This document shows, piece after piece, positions 1-11,640 of a DNA stretch of 64,000 nt. The notes below the pieces were generated by a model that saw nothing but the letters and a program-made list of their open reading frames with translations, had not been told where the DNA came from and ran no database searches. This stretch comes from Catonia carolina. Its lineage: Eukaryota > Arthropoda > Insecta > Hemiptera > Achilidae. The position numbers and the translations under genes were made by a program. The stretch spans positions 63,319,041 through 63,383,040 of the forward strand of contig JAQMRL010000008.1 of assembly GCA_035578175.1 (NCBI GenBank), in the 5' to 3' direction. Position 1 is the stretch's first letter; each line of letters opens with the position of its first letter.

Positions 1-127
1 AAAATGACACGAATAAACTTCCGGTTGACCGATTTTGATGTCGGGTCCGGTAGTAGTATGTAACTTTAGTTTCAAGATTCAAGTTCGTACGATGTTCCGT
101 TCTTGCGATATTCCGTCACACACACGT
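1..127 (-). repeat. R-family fragment (window-edge copy)
   Basis: The stretch matches the middle of the R element in reverse: the motif ACTTCCGGTTGACCGATTTT (cf. 7207-7226) and the AAGTTTCAAGTTCGTACG-like block preceding the CA tract. It is cut by the window start and ends at the short CA run. Confidence 0.75.
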
Positions 128-369
128 GGGAGTGTGTCTATTATACCATCTAGTATTGAACCTCCTTATTAATATCTAACGAGTAGTTAAGACTACGAAG
201 AATTAATTTTCTGGATTTATATAAAAGATTCTAAATATCGTAGATTATAGCCTATATTAACCTCAACTGTATTAAATGTATTAACTGTATTAACCTCAAC
301 GTGCATAACCTCATTTTTTCCGTATAGGACCGATTTTAGATGATTTTTAGTAAGATGATTTTAAATATT

Positions 370-505
370 TTTAGAAGCTATTTTTGTAGCCCACATTCTC
401 AGCATTCGTTCACGTTAGGCTTTTCTCCTTGCTTTCGTCCATCTGGTGTGGAAGCCTTTGAAGTCCATTATAAGTTGTCTGAATTTGACTCGATCCATTA
501 TATTT
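370..505 (-). pseudogene. LINE remnant, extreme C-terminal tail of an RTE-type polyprotein
   Basis: Translated on the minus strand it gives MDRVKFRQLIMDFKGF, then WTKARRKA and RMLRMWATKI. This resembles the tail that follows the reverse transcriptase in insect LINEs and the better preserved copy at 24440-24840 (YRDKLKSFVNF, KQAFSVKMKEF). No intact frame. Call rests on pattern memory. Confidence 0.45.
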
Positions 506-2720
506 TGTAGGTTTATTCCAGTTTACTCTACAACCCTTATAATTTCTGTAAACCACTTATCCAACAACTTAAATCTTAAATATTGTAAATATTTAGTGGC
601 TTAAAAATTTCTTTTGTTACACTTTTATAATACATTCTACACAGGGGTTCGTAGAATTTTAGTCTTCATTTCTGATCGTTTTCATTGACCGTTCGTTTTT
701 CTGGTACAGTTGCTCACACTCTCGTAACATGTACTGTACGATTACTATTTTAGTACCCATTATTGGAAGTTCTGTATAATTACAAAATTTTACATTCACG
801 GGTCGATATTGCAGCCATCTCGAAGATATTTCTGAGGGTGTTTTGCACGATTTTAAGAAATTTCAAATTGTATGCTGGTACCACAAGAAGTAAAATTGCT
901 CCAATTAATAGATGTATAGCTACAGCAAATGATATAAACGGAATGGTAGATTTGTTTCACATAGATACCAAAATTAAAGAAAAATTATAAAAATACTGTG
1001 AAAAATGGCTGTAAATATTACGTATGTATGTTTCTTGTATTAGTATGTTTCTTATATATTTTATGTTCTTCGTGTCTATGTGGTATGTGTTGGGCTCGAC
1101 AACTGACTGTTCTTCTTTTGAAAGAACAAAATGTGAAAAGAATATAATAGTGCAGTACACCAAGGCAATTATATTGCTGTTCTACTGTACCACCTCGCAC
1201 CCTTTTAACCAGCCATAGTGTTGGGTGGAGACGACGGGTGTAGGGGAGTTTGGGAGCCCCCCAAACAAACAAACAAAAGTATCTAGAGAAAGATTTTTCT
1301 CCCAAATTTCTCTGCTTCTCTTAGACTTGCTTTCCCTTTCCTGCTTTCCCGGTTATTGTAAGGCACTCACTCGAATACGCACCCGTAGATTTTATTACAG
1401 TATTATATTTCTGATCTTGGTTTGTCTTGATAGTGCTTTCTTTTTTTACAGGTGAAAGTACTTCGGACTTTACAAGCTATCTTTCCTCATCTGCTATCCT
1501 TTTCGCTGGTCTTCTAGCAAAAGCTTTTGCAGTTTTGATTGCTCCAAAATTTTTTGTGCAATTTACTGTAAAAATAAGTGTTTACTGTGTAAATAAGTTA
1601 CTCACAAAATTATTTTGTGATCGTGAATATGGGTATGTGTTTTTATTCTTTATTTTTTCTCCATTGATGACTTTTAAGTTGCTAATCAGTGATTAGTACC
1701 CAGCATTGCATGTTTTATTCGAAAATTAGCTGTTTTACGTATGGTTAACACATAAACAGATTGAAATTATTCATTATGTGTTAAAATAATATTAATAAAT
1801 TATTCACAACAAGAATATTAGAATTTAATTATCGCTAAATCTGAGTTAACTCTTTTAATAGGTAATCAAATTATGACGTAGTTTGTAATAAATTTCAGTC
1901 GTTATTTTTAATATTTATTTTGCTTTGTTTGCACAACATTTTATTTTAAATGAAGCTAATAAGTGACAAATTTGAATGATGTTATTTGTATTTGTCGTCC
2001 GGTATTAATGTAGCAGCCATGATTGATTATATGTGAAGTGTCAGTACAGTATTGTAGCAGGTATCGATCAACTACATTTTAGTGTAAAATTTACAATAAA
2101 ATTTTAATAACAATGTTAAGTTCAAATAATAGTATTTTCAGTTATCGGTCTAGAATTTATCAATACCTATTATGTACTACAATGTATTTATTTTCCCTTG
2201 TAAAAATCAATCTTGAAATTTTAGGTTATCAAAAAAAATCGTTTATCAAAACATTAAAATTTTATAAAACTAATTTAATTTTGATAAATTGACATTATAA
2301 TCACTTCTTTTAACTTCAGTAAGGAACTTTAAAATATTTTTTAGAGTAACTCATTTTTAAATGTTGTCTTCTTTTTAGTTTAGGTATTCAACACTTATAG
2401 ATGATTAAAAAATATCGGGAGTAAAGGAACTATAGTAAATTTTACGATCGACTGAATAATTACCCAAACTAATTAACTCGTGATTTAGCAATAAGGAACT
2501 AACCGACAGTATAACGTCTAAAGCAGAAACGGAGCAAAGATCTCTTTATCTAAATAGTAAATAACAACCATAGTTATTACTGGATAAATTACCGCTGAAT
2601 ATCACTTCTTGTAATTAAATTCTTAACTTCCTATTAAATTATTTTTAGCATCACATACAGAAATTGTATTCCTCAGGGTACAATACAGTACAAAATCAGA
2701 TTCAAGAAAAAGGAACAGTA
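506..2720. other. Intronic/intergenic AT-rich stretch with no recognised gene
   Basis: Several short frames occur but none has a recognisable domain. The only mildly gene-like spot is 1441-1696: a T-rich tract ending TTTTTTTACAG followed by an 80-codon plus-strand frame with a hydrophobic stretch (AILFAGLLAKAFAVLIAP). I cannot name it and there is no matching donor that I trust. Confidence 0.5.
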
Positions 2721-2773
2721 TATCAGTTTTTGCCAGTTGAGAAAAAGCTGGTTTAAACCACTAGAGGTTTCAC
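2721..2773 (+). repeat. S2-family element, left part (split by an R copy)
   Basis: Degenerate start of S2 (AAAAAGCTGGTTTAAACCA, CTAGAGGTTT). The element resumes at 3480 after an R-family insertion, so the two parts are one copy. Confidence 0.6.
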
Positions 2774-2910
2774 TTTTACTTTGCCTTGCCTATATGAATG
2801 TATAGGAAGGAAATTATTGTTTTCATGTCGATTTCTCGAAATCGAGTTTTCACGGGATATACACGTTTTCAGATCCCCTGGACCCAAAAACCAAGTTTTA
2901 GTGATTGGTA

Positions 2911-2946
<36 letters not shown>

Positions 2947-3479
2947 TGTATGCTAAAATTCTTGGAAAAGCTGTTTTCTCGTAAAAAATATTTTTTTTTA
3001 ATTGCGGCTTTAATATGCATTTTAGCGCAAAAATGTATTAGAATAAAATTTGAAGAGAGTTTAAAGTTCTATAAATTTTATTTCAAATATTTCTTTGTAT
3101 AACGCTTAGTTTAGCGGTAATTTGTATTTTTCTATTTTTCTTTATGAAAATCTGTAAAAAATTCGATTATTTAAGATTTCAGCCTTAGTATGCATATTAC
3201 GACAAAAGTGTGTATAATTAAATTTATAAAAAACTAAAATATCTACAACTTTTATTTAGCGCATTTTTCTCTACAGAGCCGAGTTTAGCATGAAAGAGTG
3301 ATTTTCCGTATTTTTAAGCCAAACTGAGGTTGATTTTCATTTTTCGTCATTCACTCATGATTAAAATAAGGTTATGTTTTTTGAGGTCACTTTTTTGTTT
3401 ATTTCTAATGTTTTATTATATTGTTCATTATTTGCATCGGCAAGAGAAAGTTGTGTGAGTGTTTCACACCAAATTTTTG
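2774..3479 (+). mobile_element. R-family element (Helentron/HINE-like), internally deleted
   Basis: Begins with the variant left end ACTTTGCCTTGCC and finishes with GGCAAGAGAAAG, the hairpin GTGTGAGTGTTTCACAC and CAAATTTTT. The segment between the GT tract (2917-2942) and the 'AAATTCTTGG' block is missing, which shortens the copy to ~700 bp. It sits inside an S2 copy. Confidence 0.75.
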
Positions 3480-3665
3480 AAATGAGGAGTTAAGTGGTTT
3501 ACCAATACCGTATTTACAGTGTTGAGAAATATAACCTATCTGTGTAACAGGGGGCTTAATAGTACGTAATGCTTCTTTAAAAACAGGTATTTTCCACCCT
3601 GCAAATGACACTTTTCAATTGATTCATTACAAAAACTGTCTACGTAAATAAATTCATCTTTCCGA
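3480..3665 (+). repeat. S2-family element, right part
   Basis: Continues S2 with ATGAGGAGTTAAGTGGTTTACC and CCACCCTGCAAATGACAC, then becomes too diverged to follow. The last third of S2 is missing. Confidence 0.6.
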
Positions 3666-4133
3666 ATATAAAACTTTAAATATGCATTACTCACTTAAAC
3701 CTCTAATTTTCGTATTTTTAAATGTATCATGTTTTAATAATGTTAAAAGAAACAAAGCTATTTAGGACAGCTCTTAAACTATCAGATAAAATAAAATTAT
3801 ATTAACAGTACACCATCTGTGGTGGGCAGAGTTTTGGACTAACAGAATAAAAGAATAGATGAATGAGAAATCTTAACTCTTATGTAATAAAAACACATGA
3901 TAATTTCTACAAAATTCAACAAGTGCTCTTCTTTGTACATAGAGAACTACTGCGCAACTCCTAGTAGTGAATATACTTTTAATAACCATCAATATATAAA
4001 TAAGTAAAATACCGACAAATTTTGTTTTTGATTTGTTTGTAGGACTTTTAACTAGATATAGGATAAAATATAATTAGATATAGCTATAGTAGTATAGGCT
4101 AGATGCAGGGTAATGTTAAAGTAAAATTTTAAG

Positions 4134-4178
4134 AGGGTCATAACCCCGGTGACCCCCACCCCTAAATCTGCCACTTGG
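4134..4178 (-). mobile_element. Possible hAT-type terminal sequence
   Basis: Reversed, the block reads AGTGGCAGATTTAGGGGTGG followed by GGTCACCGGGGT. It resembles the CAGTGGCG..-type ends seen in many hAT families. No partner end or 8-bp duplication was found. Confidence 0.3.
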
Positions 4179-4204
4179 TCAAGAGTGCAATTATTTAAAT
4201 TTGT

Positions 4205-4258
4205 TAAAATTTCCAGACCCGATCCGGAAATCGAACCCAGGATTTTTCACTTTGTAAT
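4205..4258 (-). repeat. S4 SINE fragment
   Basis: Contains AAAATTTCCAGACCC and the reversed B-box-like block GGAAATCGAACCC shared with the S4 copies at 24.1 and 31.4 kb. It abuts the S1 copy. Confidence 0.5.
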
Positions 4259-4525
4259 CAAGCCAACGCCAATGACCCATTGAGATGAGGATAATATGTA
4301 TGACCTGTGACTGAGGTATATTCTTGTATCGACTCAGGCCAACCATTCCCGAGAATGAATGGTTAATTGGACCATCAAAGGACACTGGTAACTAGTATTC
4401 TAGTATTCAAATCTGTATAAAAGTAACTTCCTTTATTAAGAACTGAACCAGGAACCTTCTACTCCGAAAATCAGCTGTTAAACAGCTGACTCGTAGCGAC
4501 TACTCTACCACTAGACCAACTCAAT
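4259..4525 (-). repeat. S1 tRNA-derived SINE, main part
   Basis: Carries the S1 body (GACCCATTGAGATGAGG, AGGCCAACCATTCC, TATAAAAGTAAC), the stem AGCTGTTAAACAGCT and most of the tRNA-like head. The last few bases of the head lie at 6250-6256, beyond a transposon that inserted at AAT. Confidence 0.8.
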
Positions 4526-6246
4526 AGGTATGTTCACACTCGTACGCTTTCTTTTGCAACTTGGGATGTCGCATGCCACATCGCATGCGCTTAGAGACAT
4601 ATCATCTTTCTGCACTCGTTTGAAGAGCTTTATCTAAAAACAAACATGAAGAAAATTTTTGAACAATACACTAAATTAAAGCCTGTTCTTTCCTGCATTG
4701 ATTGGTTTGATTAAGATTGTTTTATTTAGAAATTAATCGGAGATAACTCCAGCAATTTACGCAAAAAAGTACTCAGTTTTGAGCCGGTTTTCCGTTAATG
4801 TGGTTTTTAAACGTCCGTTACTCCGTCCAGGCTTTTCATAAAAATCGGCATTTAAGTAAGTTGAAGATCAGAGTTTTTTCTATAAAAGTATATTTTAAAA
4901 GTTAAACCTCATGTTCCGTTTTAATATGCCGGCCATTTTTTAAAAAAGTGCTTTTTGGCTCCACGTAAAGGTAGGGGAATGATTTTTGGACTGAACCATG
5001 TATTTTCACAACAGTATTACGTCAAGCAAAGCGTTTATTTTTTTTAATAAAAATATCGTTAAATAATTCAAAATGAGCTACGGAATGAGTTGTAGCCGGA
5101 TGAGTTGCACAGAAGTTTGTTTTTCTAAACGACTATTCTCGGAGCGGATACCGCTACAGAGCTCTGTTCCCTCTCAAAAAGTTTAGAGGCTAATAGAATT
5201 TTTTATTAACACCACTTGTCTATTTCTAATTACAAATGCAAAATACGATACATGGCACAATACTGCTTTAAAAATGCATGGTTCAGTCCAAAATCATTTC
5301 CCTATCTTTATGTGAAGCCAAAATACACTTTAAAAAAATGGCCGGCATTCGAATTGAACACCAGACTTCTTTTTTTAAATTTTCATACAGAGAAAACTCT
5401 GATCTTCAACGTACTTAAACGCCGTTCTTTTATGGAAAGCCTGGACGGAGTAATAGACTTTTAAAAACCACATTAACGGAAAACCGGCTAAAAACTGAGT
5501 ACTTTTTTGCGTAAATTGCTGGAGTTATCTCCGATTAATTTCTAAATAAAACAAACTAAATCAGATCAATCAATGCAGGAAAGAACAGGCTTTTATTTAG
5601 TGTATTGTTCAAAAATATTCGTTGTTTTTCTTTTAAATAAAGCTCTTCAAACGAGTGCGGAAGGTGGTATGCCTCTAAGTGCATGCGGTGTAGCATGCGG
5701 CTTCGAAAGTTGGTCGCTCAGTTTGTGGAGAGGGTGGTCGGGAGACTGCGGAGGGAGGAGACATATAGAGATCAGCGGGATCACCCTCTCCCACAGTGAA
5801 TCAATCCTGTCCCGATCTCAGTAGGTAAGGTAGGCACACTTATTTTCTGAGCTGGTGATGAAAGAGATGAATGAAAGTGAGAGAGTGAGTGTTGGTCGGT
5901 GACAGCGAGAGGGGAATTAGGCTACGGTTCCCTTCTACGCCTCGCTGACAGTATGTAAATTTTTTTTTAACCCGTCATTTCCCTTGTAGTATTATATAAA
6001 CAGCTCCGATGGAGGTGGAGAGTTTTTTGTTGATGCCAGATCAAGTGGCCAGGCGGCCGGTTTTTGGTTGATAGGCGGTTCCGGTCTCCTTGGGACTGGA
6101 CGAGGACGCCTCAATTGAGTTCAGCACTACTTACCCCATTTCCAGGAAGTAAACATGAGTTTTTCTCGCCGCCTCGGATAAAATTAAGAAAAAAGAAAAG
6201 TCAAATCGCAAGGTAAAAATGAAAGCGCACGAGTGTGGACATACCT
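4526..6246. mobile_element. 1.7-kb long-inverted-repeat DNA transposon with 3-bp AAT duplication
   Basis: Starts AGGTATGTTCACACTCG and ends with the imperfect reverse complement CGAGTGTGGACATACCT. The two halves are long inverted copies: the left arm (to ~5040) and right arm (~5260-5714) share blocks such as TCGGAGATAACTCCAGCAAT reversed. AAT at 4523-4525 and 6247-6249 flanks the element, and joining the flanks restores an S1 SINE head, which proves the boundaries. A 3-bp duplication fits Harbinger-like families, but no transposase is visible, so the superfamily is unproven. The right arm holds an N-family insertion. Confidence 0.75.
5715..6213 (+). repeat. N-family insertion, long copy
   Basis: Bases 5949-6190 match the copies at 42.85 and 44.83 kb: CCCTTGTAGTATTATATAAA, GGCCAGGCGG, GGACGAGGACGCCTCAATTG and TTTTTCTCGCCGCCTCGGAT with an A-rich 3' tail. 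The preceding GC-richer 230 bp are present only here and may be a longer 5' part. It interrupts the right arm of the 4526-6246 transposon. Confidence 0.6.
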
Positions 6247-6256
6247 AATTGGGTTC

Positions 6257-6700
6257 TATTTATTTTTCTGGCTACAAAATGATATGATTATTTTCCTTAT
6301 AAAATTATGATTTAGTAAACTATATTTGTTTTAAATAAAAAACGGAAAACGATTTCTAGAATATTCTGAAATTATTATATTTCATCCAAAACAAACATAC
6401 TTTCCTTAAGACTATAATCCAATGTTTAACTTGTCACTTTCCTTTGTGATAAAGGAATTAGGAAATGATCGTATTATCGTAGGTTGAAAGAACTAAAAGG
6501 AAGTTTGTTTGAACATTTTTCTCTTATTAAACTTAAAATTTTGTTTTAATCTATAAGTCGTGTTGAGAAATTTAACATTTGTTTATTTTAAACATTTTAG
6601 AATATTTTTTAAAATCTAATATCTTTTCTTTCATAGGTATTCATAGATAGAAATATTTGATATTACTACATACACGATGTCAATTTCTACAATAGAAAAA
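6257..6700. other. AT-rich stretch, nothing recognised
   Basis: No frame, repeat family or splice-like structure stands out here. Confidence 0.5.
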
Positions 6701-7457
6701 AAAAATCTTGTGTGAACACTCACACGACTTTCTCTCGCCAATCCAAATAATGAACAATATAACTTATCATTAGTAATAATACATTAGAAATAAACAAAAA
6801 ACTAACCTCAAAAAACATTACCTAATTTTAATAATGAGTGAATGATGCAAAATGAAAACTAACGTTAGTTAGGCTTAATAATACAGAAAATCACTCTTTC
6901 ATGGGTAAACTAGGCTCTGTACAGAAAAATGCTTAAAATAAAAATGTAGATTTTTTAATTTTCTATAAATTTGATTTTTAAACTTTTGTCATCAAATGGT
7001 ACTAAGGCCATCAATGTAATCATACTAAGGCCGAATCTTAAAAAATCCATTTTTTGCAGATTTTCATGAAAAGAAAACAGAAAATCACAAATTACCGCTA
7101 ACCGAAGCGTTATACAAAGAAATGTTTCGAATAAAAGTTGTAGATTTTTAAAATGTCTACAACTTTTTTTATATATTACTTTAATACGAATAGAAATAAA
7201 CTACTACTTCCGGTTGACCGATTTTGATGAAAATGTTCATGTCGAGTTCTTTAGTGGTATCTAATTTATGTTTCAAGTTTCAACTTCGTACGATGTTCCA
7301 TTCTTGAGATATTCTGTTCACACACAGACCACTATAACATGTTAAAAAAACATGGTTTTTGGGTTCATGGGGTCTGAAAACGTGTGCATCCGATGAAAGC
7401 TCGATGTCGAAAAACAATAATTTCCTTTCTATATATTCATATAGGCAAGAGAAAGTA
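6701..7457 (-). mobile_element. R-family element, shortened copy
   Basis: In plus-strand order it starts with the reversed hairpin end (TGTGAACACTCACACGACTT) and finishes ATAGGCAAGAGAAAGTA. About 250 bp of the interior are missing, and the dinucleotide tract is nearly absent (CACACACAG). Confidence 0.75.
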
Positions 7458-7589
7458 CTCGTAATATAATTGATTTCTTATAAGAACTCTGTCAAATATC
7501 AAACATTTAAAACATACACGCTGGGTGCGTTATAAATTATTTTTAATAATTGTAATAAATAAATAAAAAGATTTGAAGCAATATTTGAA

Positions 7590-7870
7590 AATATATGTCG
7601 TAATGTGAGATGGAAGGTTAAAAAGAAAACTAAGTTAACATTTTATAAGGCATAGGCTGTTCCCATATTGGGTTACGGAAGTGAAATGTAGATGACAGGT
7701 TGAAGAGAGGAAAGCAGATTACAGGAAACAGAAATGGGATTTCATGGAGTTGTCAAAAGATGTTTCAGATTAAACAGGCTTAGGTATACTAAATATTGTA
7801 AAAGAAACGCTTCATAAAATATCTGCAGACAAAATTTTAGAAAAGAAAGAAAACGATGATTCTCTTTCTC
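7590..7870 (+). pseudogene. RTE-type LINE reverse transcriptase, C-terminal fragment
   Basis: Plus-strand translation gives KKKTKLTFYKA*AVPILGYG, then SRLQETEMGF, VKRCFRLNRLR and, after a shift, CRQNFRKERKR. The order FYKA-AVP-YGSE-EMGF-RL matches the post-catalytic part of insect RTE-like reverse transcriptases. Stops and frameshifts make it dead. Both ends are lost. Confidence 0.75.
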
Positions 7871-8177
7871 TATCTGCTCTTCCTAATTAATTACATAAAT
7901 AAACATTTAACATCATCTCCTAAGAATGTTTAGTTGAAGGAAATATTTCTCCGCAAGCGTACCAAATTTCAACTCTCTAGCCTTAGGTTATGAAGAAAAG
8001 CACTAACAAACTTCCAAGAAGCCCCCACTCCTTGCAACAAACTTTGTTTTAGAAAATTTCGTAGGTAACTGTAATATACAGTTAAGTAAAACGTGTGAGT
8101 AACTTATCGTTTATCGATTACCATGAAATCAACAAAACCAACATAAATGCAGTAGGAAGTGATTGACATATTTCAGA

Positions 8178-8319
8178 TTTTTACTTTCTCTTGCCTATAT
8201 AAATATATAAGAAGGAAAGTATTGTTTTCATGTCGATTTTTCCAAATCGAGTTTTCACCGGATCTGCACGTTTTTAGACCTCATGCTCCCAAAAAACATT
8301 TTTTTAGCGATTGGCCTGA

Positions 8320-8392
<73 letters not shown>

Positions 8393-9193
8393 TGTACGCG
8401 CGCGCGCGCGCGTTTGTCTGTCTGTTTGTCTGTGTGTGAACAAAATATCTCAAGAACGGAATATCATGCGAAATTGAAACTTGAAACTTAAGCTAGATAC
8501 CACTACCGAAAACGACACGAATATTTTCATCAAAATCGGTCAACCGAAAGTAGCAGTTTATTCGTGTCATTTTTCCCTTTTCTGCAATTTTCTCAAAAAC
8601 GGATCCTACGATTTTTTAAAAATCGCCTCATATACTAAATTTTTTATGCTCTACAAAATAAGGTAGGCGCCATGTCTGCTGAAATTCTTGGAAGGCTGTT
8701 TTCTCGTGGATTAAATGGTGTTTTTAAGATTACAGCCTTCTAATCCATTTTAGCGCAAATATGTATAAAAAAAACTATGGAGACTTAAAAATCCTACAAC
8801 TGTTATTTCAACCATTTTTTTGTATAACGTTTAGCGATAATTAAGTGATTTTCTGTTTTCTTTCACGAAAATGTGTAAAAAATTGATTTTTTAAGATTTC
8901 AGCCTTAGTATACTTTTTACGGCAAAAGTGTACTAATCGAATTTATCGGAAATTAAAATATCTACAAATGTTTTTGTCATTTTTCTCTACAGAGCCTAGT
9001 TTAGCGTGAAAAGTGATTTTCCGTATGTTTAAGCCAAACTGAGGTTGATTTTTATTTTGCGTCATTGATTCATGATTGAAATAAGGTTATGTTTTTTGTT
9101 TATTTCTAATGTTTTTTTTACTAATATTAGGTATATTGTTAATTATTTTCATTGACAAGAGAAAGTCGTGTGAGTGCTTCACACCAGATTTTT
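8178..9193 (+). mobile_element. R-family element, near full length
   Basis: The best reference copy: TTTTTACTTTCTCTTGCC at the left; a (GT)n tract at 8322-8400 turning into CG and TG/TC repeats; the block CATCAAAATCGGTCAACCG; then GGCAAGAGAAAGTCGTGTGA and the hairpin ending CACACCAGATTTTT. It encodes no protein. The long HTHTH or CVCVC frames here are the microsatellite. Confidence 0.85.
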
Positions 9194-9578
9194 AACTTTG
9201 ATTTCTTAACTTCCGCTTTTGGGCCACTTCCAGTCAAAACCAGAACTTCAAACCCAACGATTTCTGTATCTACTCTTAAAGAGGAATTGAATGGCTATTT
9301 TTGTTTCCAAATTCCGACGTTGATTTCTCGACTTCCGATTTTGGGCCACTTCCGGTCAAAACCGTAACAGCTATAACCCAGTAGTAGGTATAAACCCAAT
9401 GATTTTTGTGTTTACTTATTAAGATAAATCGAAAGACACTATTTCTGTTCTTAAATTCCTACTTTGATTTGACTTCCGATTTTAGACCACTTTCGGTCAA
9501 AACCGAATCTTCACACCCAATCCCACTAACATTTTGTGTAGATTATGAATCTTAAACCTTTGTTGCTATTTATTGTGG
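9194..9578 (+). repeat. T1 minisatellite, about three diverged ~115-bp units
   Basis: Each unit contains TTTGATTTCTTGACTTCCG, TTTTGGGCCACTTCCGGTCA, AACTTCAAACCCAA and a TCTGTATCTACTCTT block. Similar units occur at 48115-48420 and a remnant at 10392-10500. The array sits directly between two R copies. Confidence 0.7.
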
Positions 9579-10391
9579 TTTTTACTTTCTCTTGCCTATA
9601 TGAATATATAAAAGTAAGTATTTTTCATGTCGATTTTTTGAAATCGAGTTTTTACAGGATCTACACGTTTTCAGACCCCCTGAACCCAAAAAAAACAACT
9701 TGTTTTTAGCGATTGGTCTGTGTGTGTGTGAACAAAATATCTCAAAAATGGAACATCGTACGAAATTGAAACTTAAAACTTAAGTTAGATACCACGAGAG
9801 GACCCGACACGAAAATTTTCATCAAAATTGGTCAACCGGAAGTACAGTAGAAGTTTATTCGTGTTATTTTTCACTTTTTTGCAATTTCCTCAAAAATGGC
9901 TCATACGATTTTTTTTAAAAATTGCCTCATTTACTACATTTCTTATGTTCTACAAGATAGGGTAGGCGCCATGTCTGCTGAAATTCTTGGTGAGGCTGTT
10001 TTCACGTAAAAAAAATGTTCTTTTGAGATTGCAGCTTTAATATGCATTTTAGAACAAAAGTGTATAAAATTAAAGTTGTAGAAAATTTAAAATCCTACAA
10101 ATTGTATTTCACACTTTTTCGTAAAACGCTTAGTTTAGCAGTAATTAGCAATTTGCTGTTTTTTCCCACGAAATCGTGTAAAAAAATCAATTTAATAAAG
10201 ATTTCAGCCTTATTATGCATTTTACGACAAAAAGAGTATAATAAAATTTATAGGAAATTATAAGATCTACAACTTTTATTTAGAGCATTTTTCTCTACAG
10301 AGCCTACTTTAGCGTGAAAGAGTGATTTTCCGTATTTTTAAGCCAAACTGAGATTGATTTGTCACGTTACGTCTTTCCCTCATGATTAAAA
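9579..10391 (+). mobile_element. R-family element lacking its 3' hairpin end
   Basis: Left end TTTTTACTTTCTCTTGCC is intact and the dinucleotide tract has shrunk to four GT units (9718-9730). The copy stops at CATGATTAAAATTG, short of the GGCAAGAGAAAG end, and runs into T1-like sequence. Confidence 0.75.
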
Positions 10392-10500
10392 TTGAAACCC
10401 AATTTAAGCCCAATAATGTTTTGTGTATATTACTAATCCGAAAACTTTTGTTGCTACATCTTGTAGTTTCTGACATCGGGGTCTGACGGACTTAGGAAAA
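10392..10500 (+). repeat. T1 remnant
   Basis: AAACCCAATTTAAGCCCAA, TTTTGTGTATATTAC and TTTTGTTGCTA match the end of the T1 array at 9194-9578, including the TTTGTTGCTATTTATTGTGG-like exit. Confidence 0.45.
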
Positions 10501-11429
10501 TGATAGGTGACAGTTTTAAAAATTGCCCCCAATAAAAATAATTCGAAGCTAACCAAGTGGAAGTTGGTTATATAATGCAATGTATTTTATTTTCTAGTCA
10601 TTTTGTTTTTATTACAATTTAAATTTTATATACAAAATGTAGTGAACATATTATTATTATTATTATTATTATATAAAACAGTAACAATAAAACGATGCTA
10701 TCCGTAAGATATCCCCATGAAGTTGTTTATTGTACTTAAAGAATGTTGAAGTGATAGGAATAACAGTTCCCATGGCAACAAACATGTGGCCAATATTCTC
10801 TTTACCTGACGTCATGATTCTCAGGACGCTATGATTGTAGTTGTTTGAGAACCCCGTTTATCTCTAACGGTCTCCCAGTGTTCTCGATGCCCACAATCTA
10901 TTCGTTGAAATTGAAATAAATAAAGCGTTTCCTTGTCTCCCTATTCGTATATCCTTTTTCCTTATTTTGTGCTATGTTCAATCTTTTTTATAATAGACAG
11001 TTTGATAATAAAAAACCGAAAGATAATATAAACGAGCAAAGAAGAAAAATCTCATATAAGTATATTTTTATTATATGTCCTATTTAACGTCAAAGAAATT
11101 TTATTTACTTCATGTTAAAAATCTTTCATCAATATTTATCTCGTTTAGTCCGGAAGAATTTAAACCCTCTGACAAAAACTAAATAAAACTTAAATTTAAT
11201 TTTTATTTTATGTAATGAAGCTTCTACTAATTAATTCTGTTAAAATTTTGCATGGATTCGTCAGTAGACTATTAATAAAATATCACGATTACTAAATAAA
11301 AAAATTACTCTAATTAAAAACCTTTCATAGTATAACAAAACAAAAATATTATTGGTTAATTATTTTAAAGAATTCAGGTAATAAACGAAAGCATTGTTTT
11401 ATTGTCATATTAACAAGTCCATTCATTAT
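10501..11429. other. AT-rich stretch with no recognised gene
   Basis: Includes an ATT microsatellite at 10648-10672. Bases 10770-10920 are less AT-rich, but neither strand gives a frame I recognise. Confidence 0.5.
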
Positions 11430-11640
11430 TGATTATCGCCAAGGTTGGAGACAGCACATGGCAAGGATGTAAAATCACAGGATACCTAAGCAGGCGCACT
11501 GGTATGCTCCAAAAGATAAAAGGGATGCCAGTAGACCTAGAAAAAGATGGAAATAGATAATATAGTAAGCTATGTGAATTCGGAACAGGGGCCTCATCCT
11601 TGGTTGGAAGAACAAGAAGATTAAATAACAAAACTTATGT
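11430..11640 (+). pseudogene. RTE-type LINE 3' end
   Basis: Plus-strand frames read WRQHMARM-NHRIPKQAHWY, DASRPRKRWK and, after a frame change, CEFGTGASSLVGRTRR. The spaced motif W..H..RM...RIP....Y, RPRKRW and a final (E)FGTG is the C-terminus of the RTE family also seen at 20.25, 26.2 and 27.3 kb. Not functional. Confidence 0.75.

Noticed and set aside
8255..8491. HTHTH / CVCVC open frames (also at 16564-16830 and 57849-58130)
   Set aside because: Translations of the GT/CA tract inside R elements.
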